Below are positions 38,442 through 47,198 of a DNA stretch of 64,000 nt, one piece after another (the stretch's first letter is position 1; every line of letters begins with the position of its first letter). The notes under the pieces were generated by a model. That model saw only the letters and a program-made list of their open reading frames with translations, did not search any database and was not told the origin of the DNA. Source of the stretch: Micrococcales bacterium. GTDB lineage: Bacteria; Actinomycetota; Actinomycetes; S36-B12; UBA10799. Location: contig JADKAV010000019.1 of the NCBI GenBank assembly GCA_016719135.1, positions 6,039 to 70,038 on the forward strand. Direction: 5' to 3'. The position numbers were made by a program, and so were the translations under genes.

Positions 38442-39471
38442 GTGGCAATTCGCGTCGGCATCAACGGATTTGGTCGTATCGGTCGTAACTTCTACCGCGC
38501 GGTGGAAGCTCTGGGCGACTCACAGACCGCATTCGGCAACGAGCCCATCGAAATCGTCGCCGTCAACGACCTGACGGACAACGCAACCCTGGCCCACCTG
38601 CTCAAGTACGACAGCGTCCTGGGTCGGCTGCCCGGCACGGTCACCTCCACGGACAGCGAGATCCTCGTCGACGGAGTGGCCATGAAGGCGCTCGGCGAAC
38701 GCGACCCCGCCGCCCTCGGCTGGGGCGACCTCGGAGTCGACTACGTCATCGAGTCGACCGGCCACTTCACAAAGGCCGAGGACGCCAAGAAGCACATGGA
38801 CGCCGGGGCCAAGAAGGTCATCATCTCCGCGCCCGCCAAGGGTGAGGACGCCACCTTCGTGATGGGTGTGAACCACACCGACTACAACCCGGCTGAGCGA
38901 CAACATCGTGTCCAACGCGTCCTGCACGACCAACTGCCTGGCCCCGATGGCCAAGGTCCTGCTGGACAATTTCGGGATCGAGACCGGTCTCATGACCACG
39001 ATCCACGCCTACACCAACGACCAGAACGTGCTGGACTTCCCGCACAAGGACCTGCGTCGTGCTCGTGCCGGTGCCATCAACATGATCCCGACCACCACCG
39101 GTGCCGCCAAGGCCATCGCGCTGGTCATCCCGGAGCTCAAGGGCAAGCTCGACGGCTACGCGATGCGCGTGCCGGTGCCGACCGGTTCGGCGACCGACCT
39201 CAGCCTCAACATGGGCAAGGCTGCCTCCAAGGAAGAGATCAACGCCGCCATGAAGGCAGCTGCCGAAGGCCCCATGGCCGGCATCCTGCGCTACACCGAG
39301 GACCCGATCGTCTCCAGCGACATCGTGACGGATCCGGCGAGCTGCATCTTCGACGCTTCTCTGACCATCTCGCAGGGGCAGTCGGCCAAGGTGCTCGGCT
39401 GGTACGACAACGAGTGGGGTTACTCCAACCGGCTCGTGGACCTGCTGCGGTACATGGCGTCGGTCGACTGA
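38442..39471 (+). CDS. gap: Glyceraldehyde-3-phosphate dehydrogenase, one frameshift
   Basis: A glycolytic NAD-dependent dehydrogenase, ~343 residues after correction. NAD-binding start RVGINGFGRIGRNFYRA; catalytic SNASCTTNC lies just after the frame break at 38893-38899 (one extra base in ggctgagcgac). Later WYDNEWGYSNR. The GTG start has GAAGGAG 7 nt upstream, and a TAGGAT hexamer near 38404 may be the promoter. Because of the indel the uncorrected frame runs on in phase into pgk, creating a spurious gap-pgk fusion ORF. First gene of gap-pgk-tpiA-secG. Confidence 0.97.
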
Positions 39472-39480
39472 GGCGGACGA

Positions 39481-40652
39481 TGCGCACCCTGAGCGATCTC
39501 GACCTGCAGGACGCCTCGGTGTTGGTGCGCCTGGATCTCAACGTCCCGCTGGCCGATGGCCAGATCACTGACGACGGACGGATCCAGGCGGCACTGCCGA
39601 CGCTCAAGGAACTGCTCGCCGCGGGAGCCAAACCTGTGGTCGTGGCCCACCTGGGCCGACCCAAAGGTGAGGTGAAGGCTGAGCTTTCACTGGCCCCGGT
39701 GGCCACCCGCATGGCCGAGTTGCTCGGGGCGCCGGTCGATCTTGCGCCAGCCGGTGCGATCCTGCCCGGCGCACCGGGCCGGGTGGTGCTCCTGGAGAAC
39801 ATCCGGTTCGATGCGCGTGAGACGAGCAAGGATCCGGCCGAGCGGGGCGCTCTGGCTGCCGAACTGGCCAACGGCATGGATGCCTACGTCAGCGATGGCT
39901 TCGGGGTGCTTCATCGGGAGCAGGCCAGTGTGACCGATGTCGCGAAGCTGCTGCCCAACGCCGCGGGTCGACTCGTCGAGAAGGAGATCCGGTCTTTCGC
40001 CGCGGTCCTGCAGAATCCCGCCCGTCCCTACAGCGTGGTGCTGGGTGGGTCGAAGGTCTCCGACAAACTCGGCGTGATCGACAACTTGCTGGCCTCGGTG
40101 GACCGGCTCGTGATCGGCGGGGGTATGTGCTTCACGTTCCTCGCTGCGCAGGGCCACCGCATCGGCGATTCGCTGTTCGAAGCCGACTGGGTGGACCGGT
40201 GCCGGGAGATCCTGGCCAGCGCTGATGAACGTGATGTCGCCGTCATGCTGCCCACCGACGTGGTCATCGCCCAAGATCTCGACGCGGGCGCGCCGACCCA
40301 GGTGGTATCGGTCGACGACGGCATCCCGGACGGATGGAAGGGTCTGGACATTGGTCCACAGACGGCTCGGGCCTACGCCCAAGCCGTGCTTGATTCGGCC
40401 ACGGTGGTGTGGAACGGGCCGATGGGAGTGTTCGAGCTGGAACCCTTCGCGGCGGGAACCCTAGCTGTGGCCGAGGCCTTGGCCGCAACGGACGGCTTCA
40501 CCGTCGTCGGAGGCGGGGATTCCGCTGCTGCTGTCCGCCTGCTGGGCATCGACGCCGATGCGATCGACCACATCTCGACCGGTGGCGGCGCAAGTCTGGA
40601 ACTACTCGAAGGCAAGACCTTGCCGGGAATCGCCGTACTGGAGGACGTATGA
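39481..40652 (+). CDS. pgk: Phosphoglycerate kinase
   Basis: 390 residues. Glycolytic ATP-forming kinase. N-terminal substrate domain with VLVRLDLNVPLADG and HLGRPKG; hinge VLGGSKVSDKLGVIDNLL; C-terminal nucleotide domain with WNGPMGVFE and the GGGDSAAAV loop. ATG 39481 lies 9 bp after gap, with a weak GAGGCGG site. The stop overlaps the tpiA start. The longer in-frame ORF reaching back to 38442 is an artefact of the gap frameshift. Confidence 0.98.
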
Positions 40653-41437
40653 ACCGCAAACCGCTGATGGCGGGCAACTGGAAGATGCACCTGAACCACC
40701 TCGAGGCCATCGCTCTGGTGCAGAAAGTGGCCTTCCTGCTCAAGGATGAGGACTATGCCGCCTGCGACGCGGCCGTTCTGCCGCCGTTCACCGACCTGCG
40801 CAGTGTGCAGACGCTGGTCGAGGGCGACAAGCTCAAGATCCAGTACGGGGCCCAGGATGTGTCCGAGCACGCTGCGGGCGCTTACACCGGCGAGGTCGCT
40901 GCTCACATGCTGTCCAAACTCGGCTGCACGTATGTGACCGTCGGTCACAGCGAGCGCCGGACGTACCACCACGAGAGCGACGAGGTGGTGAACACCAAGG
41001 CGAAAGCAGCTCTGGACAACAGTCTGATTCCGATCGTGTGCGTCGGAGAGCACCTCGACGTCCGCCAGGCCGGCAATCACGTCGAGCACGTGCGTGAGCA
41101 GTTGGTGGGCAGCCTTGCCGGACTCTCGGAGGAGCAGATGTTGTCGGTGGTGATCGCCTATGAGCCTGTGTGGGCAATCGGTACCGGCGAGGTCGCCTCT
41201 CCGGAGGACGCCCAGGAGGTGTGCGGAGTCATCCGTGAATGGATCGGGCAGCACCACGGCCCCGGAGTCGCCGAGCAGACTCGGATCCTCTACGGTGGCT
41301 CGGTGAAGTCCACGAACATCGCGGGCATCATGGCCAAACCGGACGTGGATGGCGCCTTGATCGGCGGGGCGAGCCTCGACGCGGAGGAATTCGCATCGAT
41401 CGTGCGGCACCGCCTGCACCCACAGGTCGCCACCTGA
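40649..41437 (+). CDS. tpiA: Triosephosphate isomerase
   Basis: 262 residues, TIM barrel. N-terminal GNWKMHLN with the phosphate-binding Lys, GHSERR with the catalytic His, AYEPVWAIGTG with the catalytic Glu, and YGGSVK near the C-terminus. ATG 40649 overlaps the pgk stop by 4 bp, so the two are coupled. Interconverts DHAP and glyceraldehyde-3-phosphate for the gap step. Confidence 0.98.
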   Translation: MNRKPLMAGNWKMHLNHLEAIALVQKVAFLLKDEDYAACDAAVLPPFTDLRSVQTLVEGDKLKIQYGAQDVSEHAAGAYTGEVAAHMLSKLGCTYVTVGHSERRTYHHESDEVVNTKAKAALDNSLIPIVCVGEHLDVRQAGNHVEHVREQLVGSLAGLSEEQMLSVVIAYEPVWAIGTGEVASPEDAQEVCGVIREWIGQHHGPGVAEQTRILYGGSVKSTNIAGIMAKPDVDGALIGGASLDAEEFASIVRHRLHPQVAT

Positions 41438-41479
41438 GGTTACGCTGGTGTTTGCCGTACCGGAAGAAGGGAGCTCCAG

Positions 41480-41710
41480 GTGATCCTTGCGCTCGAAATC
41501 ACGTTGCTTGTCACCAGTGTGCTCCTGATCGCATTGGTGCTGCTGCACAAAGGCAAGGGTGGCGGGCTGTCGGACTTGTTCGGCGGCGGCGTCAGCACCT
41601 CGCTGGGGGGATCGAGTGTTGCTGAACGCAACCTCGACCGGGTGACCGTCGGGGTGGGCCTCATCTGGGCGGCCACGATTCTGGCACTCGGACTGATCAC
41701 ACGCTCCTGA
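41480..41710 (+). CDS. secG: Preprotein translocase subunit SecG
   Basis: 76 residues with two membrane helices flanking the family loop KGKGGGLSDLFGGG. Accessory subunit of the SecYEG channel. GTG start at 41480 with AAGGGAG upstream. Its position after tpiA is conserved throughout actinobacteria. Confidence 0.95.
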   Translation: MILALEITLLVTSVLLIALVLLHKGKGGGLSDLFGGGVSTSLGGSSVAERNLDRVTVGVGLIWAATILALGLITRS

Positions 41711-41726
41711 ACTGAGAGGTTTCACC

Positions 41727-42059
41727 GTGGCCGGTGGTAGTGCTATTCGAGGTAGTCGTGTCGGGGCCGGACCCATGGGCGAGGCCGAGCGGGGTGAGGC
41801 CGCTCCCCGTAAGCAGATCTCGTTCTACTGCTCCAATGGACATGAGAGTCGCCCGAGCTTCGCTCGCGACGCCGCAGCCCCTACCGAGTGGGACTGCCCG
41901 CGCTGCGGGCTGCCGGCTGGCACCGATCAGGAGAATCCGCCGGCTGCTCCCAAGGTTGAGCCGTACAAGACGCACCTGGCCTATGTGAAGGAGCGACGCT
42001 CCGGTGGCGAGGCCGATGCTCTGCTCGACGAGGCCATGAAGAACCTGCCCGAGGTCTGA
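41727..42059 (+). CDS. rbpA: RNA polymerase-binding protein RbpA
   Basis: 110 residues. An actinobacterial transcription factor that contacts sigma factor and stabilises open complexes. The core carries FYCSNGHE and, after 17 residues, CPRCG, the zinc-coordinating cysteines/His of the RbpA core domain. A basic linker and C-terminal sigma-interaction segment (HLAYVKERRS...LLDEAMKNL) follow. GTG 41727 with GAGAGG upstream. Convergent with pgl. Confidence 0.93.
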   Translation: MAGGSAIRGSRVGAGPMGEAERGEAAPRKQISFYCSNGHESRPSFARDAAAPTEWDCPRCGLPAGTDQENPPAAPKVEPYKTHLAYVKERRSGGEADALLDEAMKNLPEV

Positions 42060-42130
42060 GAACGCAGGCGGTAAATTCTTGGGCCTTCGTTGCTGCTGTC
42101 ACGGTCCCAGAGGCGTGAGACTTGGGTACG

Positions 42131-42224
42131 GGCGTTGGAGATCGGTACATCCGTGAGACGTGGGCGGGCCGCTCTTCTCCAACGCCTGTGCGTTTGTCCA
42201 ACGCCGGTACCTAACTCCAACGGC
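42131..42224. repeat. Iterated TCCAACGCC motifs with inverted repeat, rbpA/pgl convergent region
   Basis: A perfect 11-bp inverted repeat GGCGTTGGAGA (42131-42141) and TCTCCAACGCC (42176-42186) with a 34-nt spacer, followed by further direct copies TCCAACGCC (42197-42205) and CTCCAACGGC (42215-42224). Lying between convergent genes, it could act as a terminator, but the extra direct copies suggest a repeat family instead. Confidence 0.65.
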
Positions 42225-42273
42225 TGCTGGCCCCGGGTCAGGCCGTAGGTGCTAGCGGCCGCGTGCACTGCAA

Positions 42274-43009
42274 TCAGCGAGACAACCCTGGGGGCAGATG
42301 TGCGGCGGCGGCTTCGTCGACTTCCAAGACCGTGAGGTGCTTGCCGTGCACCCCCGCGGCGGGCACCGCCAGCGGACCCGGATCGTTGATCAACAATCCC
42401 ACCGCGTCGGCCTTGCCCGCCCCGGATGCGATGAGTACCACTTCCGCGGCCGCGTTGATCGTAGAAAAGGACATCGAAATGCGCACCGGGGGAGGCTTCG
42501 GGGAATCAGTCACCGCGAACGCGACCCGCTCGTCGGCCAGTCCGGCATGTTCCGGGAAAAGGGATGCCACATGCCCGTCCTCGCCCATTCCGAGAACGCT
42601 GATGCAGAACGCCGGACACGGATCCCCGAACGCGGCGAGTTCGCGCACATAGGCACGGGCGGCTTCCCCGACGTCGGCGTACTGGTCAGGACTGGGCATG
42701 GAATGTACGTTCGCGACTGGAACCCCGACCACGTCCAGCAGGACCGTATGCGCCATGGTGTCGTTGCGCTGTTCGTCACCCATCGCCAGGAAACGCTCGT
42801 CCGACCACCACATGGACTCGCGACCAGTCGATTCCGGCATCCTGCGCGAGGTTGGCAAGGGCCCCATGGCCGCCTCGTCCGCCGGTGATGCAGATGTGGG
42901 CGTAGTCGCTCTTCGACAGGGTCCGAATGATCGCTGCGGCCATACGATTCGCGACCGCCTCGGAGACGGCGTCGGCGTCGGGGTGCACCCCGACCAGCAA
43001 CTGCGTCAC
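42274..43009 (-). CDS. pgl: 6-phosphogluconolactonase, one frameshift
   Basis: Hydrolyses 6-phosphogluconolactone in the oxidative pentose-phosphate pathway; ~245 residues after correction. N-terminal TQLLVGVHPDADAVSEAVA, ITGGRGG, then WWSDERF, and GMGEDGHVASLFP with the catalytic region. The frame breaks at 42806-42812, where one base is missing so VHVWWSDERF is split. GTG 43009 overlaps the opcA stop (GTGA). Last gene of the tkt-tal-zwf-opcA-pgl operon. Confidence 0.94.
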
Positions 43010-43962
43010 GTCTGCTCTTCCGCGTCGGCGGGGTCCGGTGTCCTGCGTCGGCTCTTGGGCTGTTCGAGTCGCACGGCGGCCAACGCTTCGGCATAGGTCT
43101 CGTCCGGATCCAAGCGGCGCAACTCCTCGCCGATCAGGTCCTTGAGATCGCGACGGGGCAGGGGTACATCGTGCGAAGCCACATGGGGCCTCGACAGTCG
43201 ACCGGTACGTCCGTCCGGGCGTGACAGGTCGATCGGCCCGTTGTCGGTATTGATCGTGACGTCGGTGATGCCCGGGCCCTGACTGCGGTGCATGTCGACC
43301 GGCACGTCGAGGCAATTGTGCAGCCACGCCTGCAGCAAGGCACCCGATGGGTTGGAGCGCTCGCACCGGACGTCGACCGAGGTGATCGGGGCGAAGGGCA
43401 GGTCGAGGGACGCAGCGAGCATCGAACGCCAAACGGTCGTCCGCGTCCATGCCAGATCTGTATCTCCGGCCGTGTAGCCCTTCTGGCGCTCGATCAGGGT
43501 GTGCATCGGGTGCACGTCGGCAGCCGCGTCGGTGATGCGGCGCTGTGCAAGGGCGCCCACCGGATCCTGGGAAGGGACGCTGGGGGCCTGTGTGGGCCAC
43601 CACACCACGACCGGGGTGTCCGGCAGCAGCAAAGGTAACGCGACGGATGCCGCGTGCTCGGACAGTTCCCCGCGCAGTCGCAGTCGGACCGTTTCGCCGG
43701 GCCCCATCGTGTCACCGACATCGATGTTGGCGTCCAACTGCGGATCCGCCCGTCCGGGCCGCGGAATCAGGGTGACGATGCGACAGGGGTGCTCCATGGC
43801 CGAGTACGAGGCCGCGCGGGTGGCGTCGGACTGGTTCTCCTCGTCGGTGACGATGACCAATGTCAGCACCATGCCGGTCGCGGTGGCGCCGATGCGGTGC
43901 CGCTCGGCGTTGATCGTGCGGACGATCTCTCCGGCGGACGTGTTCTCCAGGCGGGTAGTCAT
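43006..43962 (-). CDS. opcA: Glucose-6-phosphate dehydrogenase assembly protein OpcA
   Basis: 318 residues. OpcA is the actinobacterial and cyanobacterial partner that promotes G6PDH oligomerisation and redox control. Start at MTTRLENT (ATG 43962), which overlaps the zwf stop by ATGA; an ATG four codons earlier is inside zwf and less likely. Conserved PVVVWWPTQAP and SVDVRCERSNPSG blocks are present. Coupled at both ends (zwf upstream, pgl downstream). Confidence 0.94.
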   Translation of the reverse strand: MTTRLENTSAGEIVRTINAERHRIGATATGMVLTLVIVTDEENQSDATRAASYSAMEHPCRIVTLIPRPGRADPQLDANIDVGDTMGPGETVRLRLRGELSEHAASVALPLLLPDTPVVVWWPTQAPSVPSQDPVGALAQRRITDAAADVHPMHTLIERQKGYTAGDTDLAWTRTTVWRSMLAASLDLPFAPITSVDVRCERSNPSGALLQAWLHNCLDVPVDMHRSQGPGITDVTINTDNGPIDLSRPDGRTGRLSRPHVASHDVPLPRRDLKDLIGEELRRLDPDETYAEALAAVRLEQPKSRRRTPDPADAEEQT

Positions 43963-45497
43963 GGCCGCCGCCACACGCGACCGTCGCGGGCAAGCATCTC
44001 GTCGGAACTGGCCGGTCCCCAGGTGCCGGGGTCGTATTGTTCCGGCTTTCCGTCGGACGCCCAGTGCTCCAGGATCGGATCCAGGATGCGCCAGGACATC
44101 TCCACCTCCTCGTGTCGCGGGAACAGCGGAGGATCACCGAGCAGGACGTCCAGGATCAGCCGTTCGTAGGCTTCAGGGCTCGATTCGGTGAAGGAATCGC
44201 CGTAGGCGAAGTCCATGGTGACATCGCGCACCTCCATCTGGGTGCCCGGCACCTTCGAGCCGAACTTCATCGAGATCCCCTCGTCGGGCTGCACCCGGAT
44301 CACCAGCGTGTTGGAACCAAGCTCCTGGGTGTCGGTGGTGGCGAACGGGAGATGCGGGGCGCGTTTGAAGACCACCGCGATCTCAGACACCCGCCGTCCG
44401 AGACGCTTTCCGGTGCGCAAGTAGAAAGGCACTCCGGCCCACCTGCGGGTATCCACATGCAAGGTGATGGCCGCGTAGGTCTCGGTACAGGAGGTCGGGG
44501 GGATGTTTGCTTCCTGCATGTAACCGATGACCTCCTCGCCGCCCTGCCAGCCAGGGCCGTATTGGCCCCGCGCGGTATGTGCATCGAGATCGTCGGGGAG
44601 TACGACAGAGGCGAGCACCTTCTCCTTCTCCACCCGAACGTGCTGTGCCCCGAAAGACACTGGTTCCTCCATGGCGGTGAGCGCCATGAGCTGCAACAGG
44701 TGGTTCTGGATCACGTCGCGGGCGGCTCCGATGCCGTCGTAGTACCCAGCGCGGCTTCCGATGCCGATGTCCTCGGCCATGGTGATCTGGACATGATCGA
44801 TGTAGTTGCTGTTCCAGATCGGTTCGAACAGCGTATTCGCGAAGCGCAGTGCCAGCAGGTTCTGCACTGTTTCCTTGCCCAAGTAGTGGTCGATCCGGAA
44901 GATCGAACCGCTCGGAAACACGTCGTCGAGAACCTGGTTGAGTTCCTGGGCGCTCTGCAAGTCGTGCCCAAAAGGCTTCTCCACGACGACCCGGCGCCAG
45001 CCGCCCCGCGCGTCGGAGGCGAGGCCGGAACGTTTGAGTTGCTGAACCACCAGCGGGAACATGCTCGGTGGAATCGACAGGTAGAACGCAGTGTTGCCAC
45101 CCGTGCCCTGTTCGTTGGCAAGGGCCGTCACGGTGGCGGCCAGGGCATCGAACGCGGTGTCATCGGTGAAGTCGCCGGCCACGAACCGGAAGCCCTGCGA
45201 GAGTTGGGCCCACACGTCCTCGCGGAACTCGGTGCGGGAGTGCTCGCGCACCGCGTCGTGGACTTCTTTGGCGAAGTCCTGATCGCTGTAGTCCCGGCGG
45301 GCGAAACCGACCAGTGCGAACGACGGCGGGAGCAGTCCCCGATTGGCCAGGTCGTACACGGCTGGCATCAGCTTCTTGCGGGACAGATCACCGGTAACAC
45401 CGAATATGACCAAAGCGCACGGACCCGCCACGCGCGGCAGTCGGCGGTCGACCGGGCTGCGCAGCGGATTCTGGCTCTTGAACTCGGCCTGTCTCAT
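43959..45497 (-). CDS. zwf: Glucose-6-phosphate 1-dehydrogenase
   Basis: 512 residues. First enzyme of the oxidative pentose-phosphate pathway, producing NADPH. NADP fold IFGVTGDLSRKKLMPA (residues ~31-46), the substrate/active-site motif RIDHYLGKETVQN near residue 200, and a full C-terminal domain. The ATG overlaps the tal stop (ATGA). Confidence 0.98.
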   Translation of the reverse strand: MRQAEFKSQNPLRSPVDRRLPRVAGPCALVIFGVTGDLSRKKLMPAVYDLANRGLLPPSFALVGFARRDYSDQDFAKEVHDAVREHSRTEFREDVWAQLSQGFRFVAGDFTDDTAFDALAATVTALANEQGTGGNTAFYLSIPPSMFPLVVQQLKRSGLASDARGGWRRVVVEKPFGHDLQSAQELNQVLDDVFPSGSIFRIDHYLGKETVQNLLALRFANTLFEPIWNSNYIDHVQITMAEDIGIGSRAGYYDGIGAARDVIQNHLLQLMALTAMEEPVSFGAQHVRVEKEKVLASVVLPDDLDAHTARGQYGPGWQGGEEVIGYMQEANIPPTSCTETYAAITLHVDTRRWAGVPFYLRTGKRLGRRVSEIAVVFKRAPHLPFATTDTQELGSNTLVIRVQPDEGISMKFGSKVPGTQMEVRDVTMDFAYGDSFTESSPEAYERLILDVLLGDPPLFPRHEEVEMSWRILDPILEHWASDGKPEQYDPGTWGPASSDEMLARDGRVWRRP

Positions 45498-46612
45498 CTG
45501 CTGCCCCTGTCCGCTGCCAGGGCTGCATCCACTGTGGCCAGAAGTTCCTCCCAGGCGACCTTGAACTTGTCGACGCCTTCGGTTTCCAACTGTTCGAACA
45601 CCGCGTCCATGTCGACAACGAGTGCCGCGAGGTCATCGAACACCTGCTGACTGGCTTCTGCCTGCCCGGACAGCGTGTCACCGCGGAGATCGCCATGGTC
45701 GGCTACGGCCCGCAGTGTCGGCTCGGGCATGGTGTTGACACATCCTGGGCCGGCTAGCCCGACCACGTACATGTCGTCGGGGTAAGCCGGATCCTTCACC
45801 CCGGTCGACGCCCACAAGGGACGCTGAGGGTGCGCTCCAGCAGCCGACAGATTCTTCCAGCGCGTTGTCTGGTGGAACATCTGATGCGCCTGCCACGCCA
45901 GGCGAGCGTTGGCAAGCCCCGCTCGCCCGCGCAGATCTGCTGCATCGGTGGAGGTGAGCTTGTCGAGCAGATCGTCCACTGCGGTGTCCACGCGGCTGAC
46001 GAAGAACGAGGCCACGGAGTGGATGTCGTCCACCGGCTTGCCTGCGTTCAGCCGGCGCTCCAGACCACTGGCCCAGGCATCGATGACCCGCTTGTAACGC
46101 GCCACACTGAAGATCAACGTGACGTTGACACTGATCCCCTCGGAGATCGCTTGCGTGATGGCCGGCAACCCTTCGACCGTCCCGGGGATCTTGATGAGCA
46201 AGTTGGGGCGGTCGACCTCCGACCACAGTGCGCGGGCTTGCTCGATTGTGGCGTCAGTGTCGCGGGCAAGGCGGGGATCCACCTCGATCGATACGCGGCC
46301 GTCGACCCCGTCGCTGCGTGCCGCCACGTCTGAGAAGACGTCGCATGCGTCACGGACGTCCTGGCTGGTCATCTCGCGCACCGCCAACTCGCGGTCGCCC
46401 TGACCACTGGCCAGACTGGCGACCTGCGCTGCGTATGCCGCCGCACCAGTGGAGATGGCTTTGGAGAAGATCGAGGGATTGGTGGTCACTCCCACCACAT
46501 GGTCCTCGGAGATCATTCTGGCGAGCCCACCGGTGGTGAGGCGACTGCGGTCCAGATCGTCAAGCCAGATGGACACCCCGAGGTCGGACAACTCCTGCAG
46601 ACGATCAGTCAT
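45494..46612 (-). CDS. tal: Transaldolase
   Basis: 372 residues, the long actinobacterial form. VGVTTNPSIF near residue 40, Schiff-base lysine in NLLIKIPGT, and SVNVTLIFSVARY. Transfers dihydroxyacetone units between sugar phosphates. ATG at 46612 with an AAGGAGGAG site just upstream on the minus strand. An 86-bp gap separates it from the small membrane gene. Confidence 0.97.
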   Translation of the reverse strand: MTDRLQELSDLGVSIWLDDLDRSRLTTGGLARMISEDHVVGVTTNPSIFSKAISTGAAAYAAQVASLASGQGDRELAVREMTSQDVRDACDVFSDVAARSDGVDGRVSIEVDPRLARDTDATIEQARALWSEVDRPNLLIKIPGTVEGLPAITQAISEGISVNVTLIFSVARYKRVIDAWASGLERRLNAGKPVDDIHSVASFFVSRVDTAVDDLLDKLTSTDAADLRGRAGLANARLAWQAHQMFHQTTRWKNLSAAGAHPQRPLWASTGVKDPAYPDDMYVVGLAGPGCVNTMPEPTLRAVADHGDLRGDTLSGQAEASQQVFDDLAALVVDMDAVFEQLETEGVDKFKVAWEELLATVDAALAADRGSR

Positions 46613-46698
46613 GACTCCTCCTTAGGTGCTGACGCTACCCATCAGCACATCGGTTCGCCGTATGAAGCGGGGGCGCTCACACGGCCGTGACACTGCGG

Positions 46699-47196
46699 TC
46701 AGGCAGCGTTCATTCCGAGGATGCCCACCAGAACCAGCATCATGCCGAAAGCGGCCATCGCGATCAGAGGTGCCGGGGAGCGACGTTTTCCGCCAGGGCT
46801 CACGACCTGCATGCCCACGACGCCGAGCAGGTAGATCCCGAAGATGAGGAACGTGGTGGCCTCAGCAGCCAGGCCCCAGTCGAGCAGCACCGCGAGGATG
46901 GCGACCAGTCCCCATGCCAGGTTGGCCAACCCTACTTCGATCTGGAAGTTGTTGCGCACGCCCAGATCCCAATGCATGCGAGCAGCATCCGAGCGGTGGA
47001 AGACCGAATGACGAACGAAGGAAACAATCCCGGATACGCCGACGGCCAACAGGCAGCCCCAATCTAAAGTGGCCGGGGTGTCGCCCAGTGTCGAGAACGC
47101 GATGGCAATGCCGACGCCGCCGGCCAGGTAGGTGGCCCACATGAGCCACAGCGATATCCTTGGATCAGCCGAGGCTGGTGTTCGGTCGGTGGTCAC
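46699..47196 (-). CDS. Small four-helix membrane protein inserted in the tkt-tal operon
   Basis: About 165 residues, with five hydrophobic stretches, at least four of helix length (LWLMWATYLAGGVGIAIAF, LLAVGVSGIVSFV, WGLVAILAVLLDWGLA, FLIFGIYLLGVVGMQVV, LIAMAAFGMMLVLVGILG). I do not recognise a family. The start is uncertain: GTG 47196 sits just after the tkt stop (TAGCGGTG), GTG 47211 is an alternative, and no clear Shine-Dalgarno is seen. It is co-oriented with the pentose-phosphate genes and probably cotranscribed. Confidence 0.6.
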   Translation of the reverse strand: MTTDRTPASADPRISLWLMWATYLAGGVGIAIAFSTLGDTPATLDWGCLLAVGVSGIVSFVRHSVFHRSDAARMHWDLGVRNNFQIEVGLANLAWGLVAILAVLLDWGLAAEATTFLIFGIYLLGVVGMQVVSPGGKRRSPAPLIAMAAFGMMLVLVGILGMNAA

Positions 47197-47198
47197 CG

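Noticed and set aside
38442..40652. A single 736-codon open frame apparently fusing GAPDH and phosphoglycerate kinase
   Set aside because: The GAPDH part switches to nonsense after YNPAE, while the true GAPDH continuation (SNASCTTNC onward) is in another frame with its own stop before pgk. The fusion is produced by a one-base indel.
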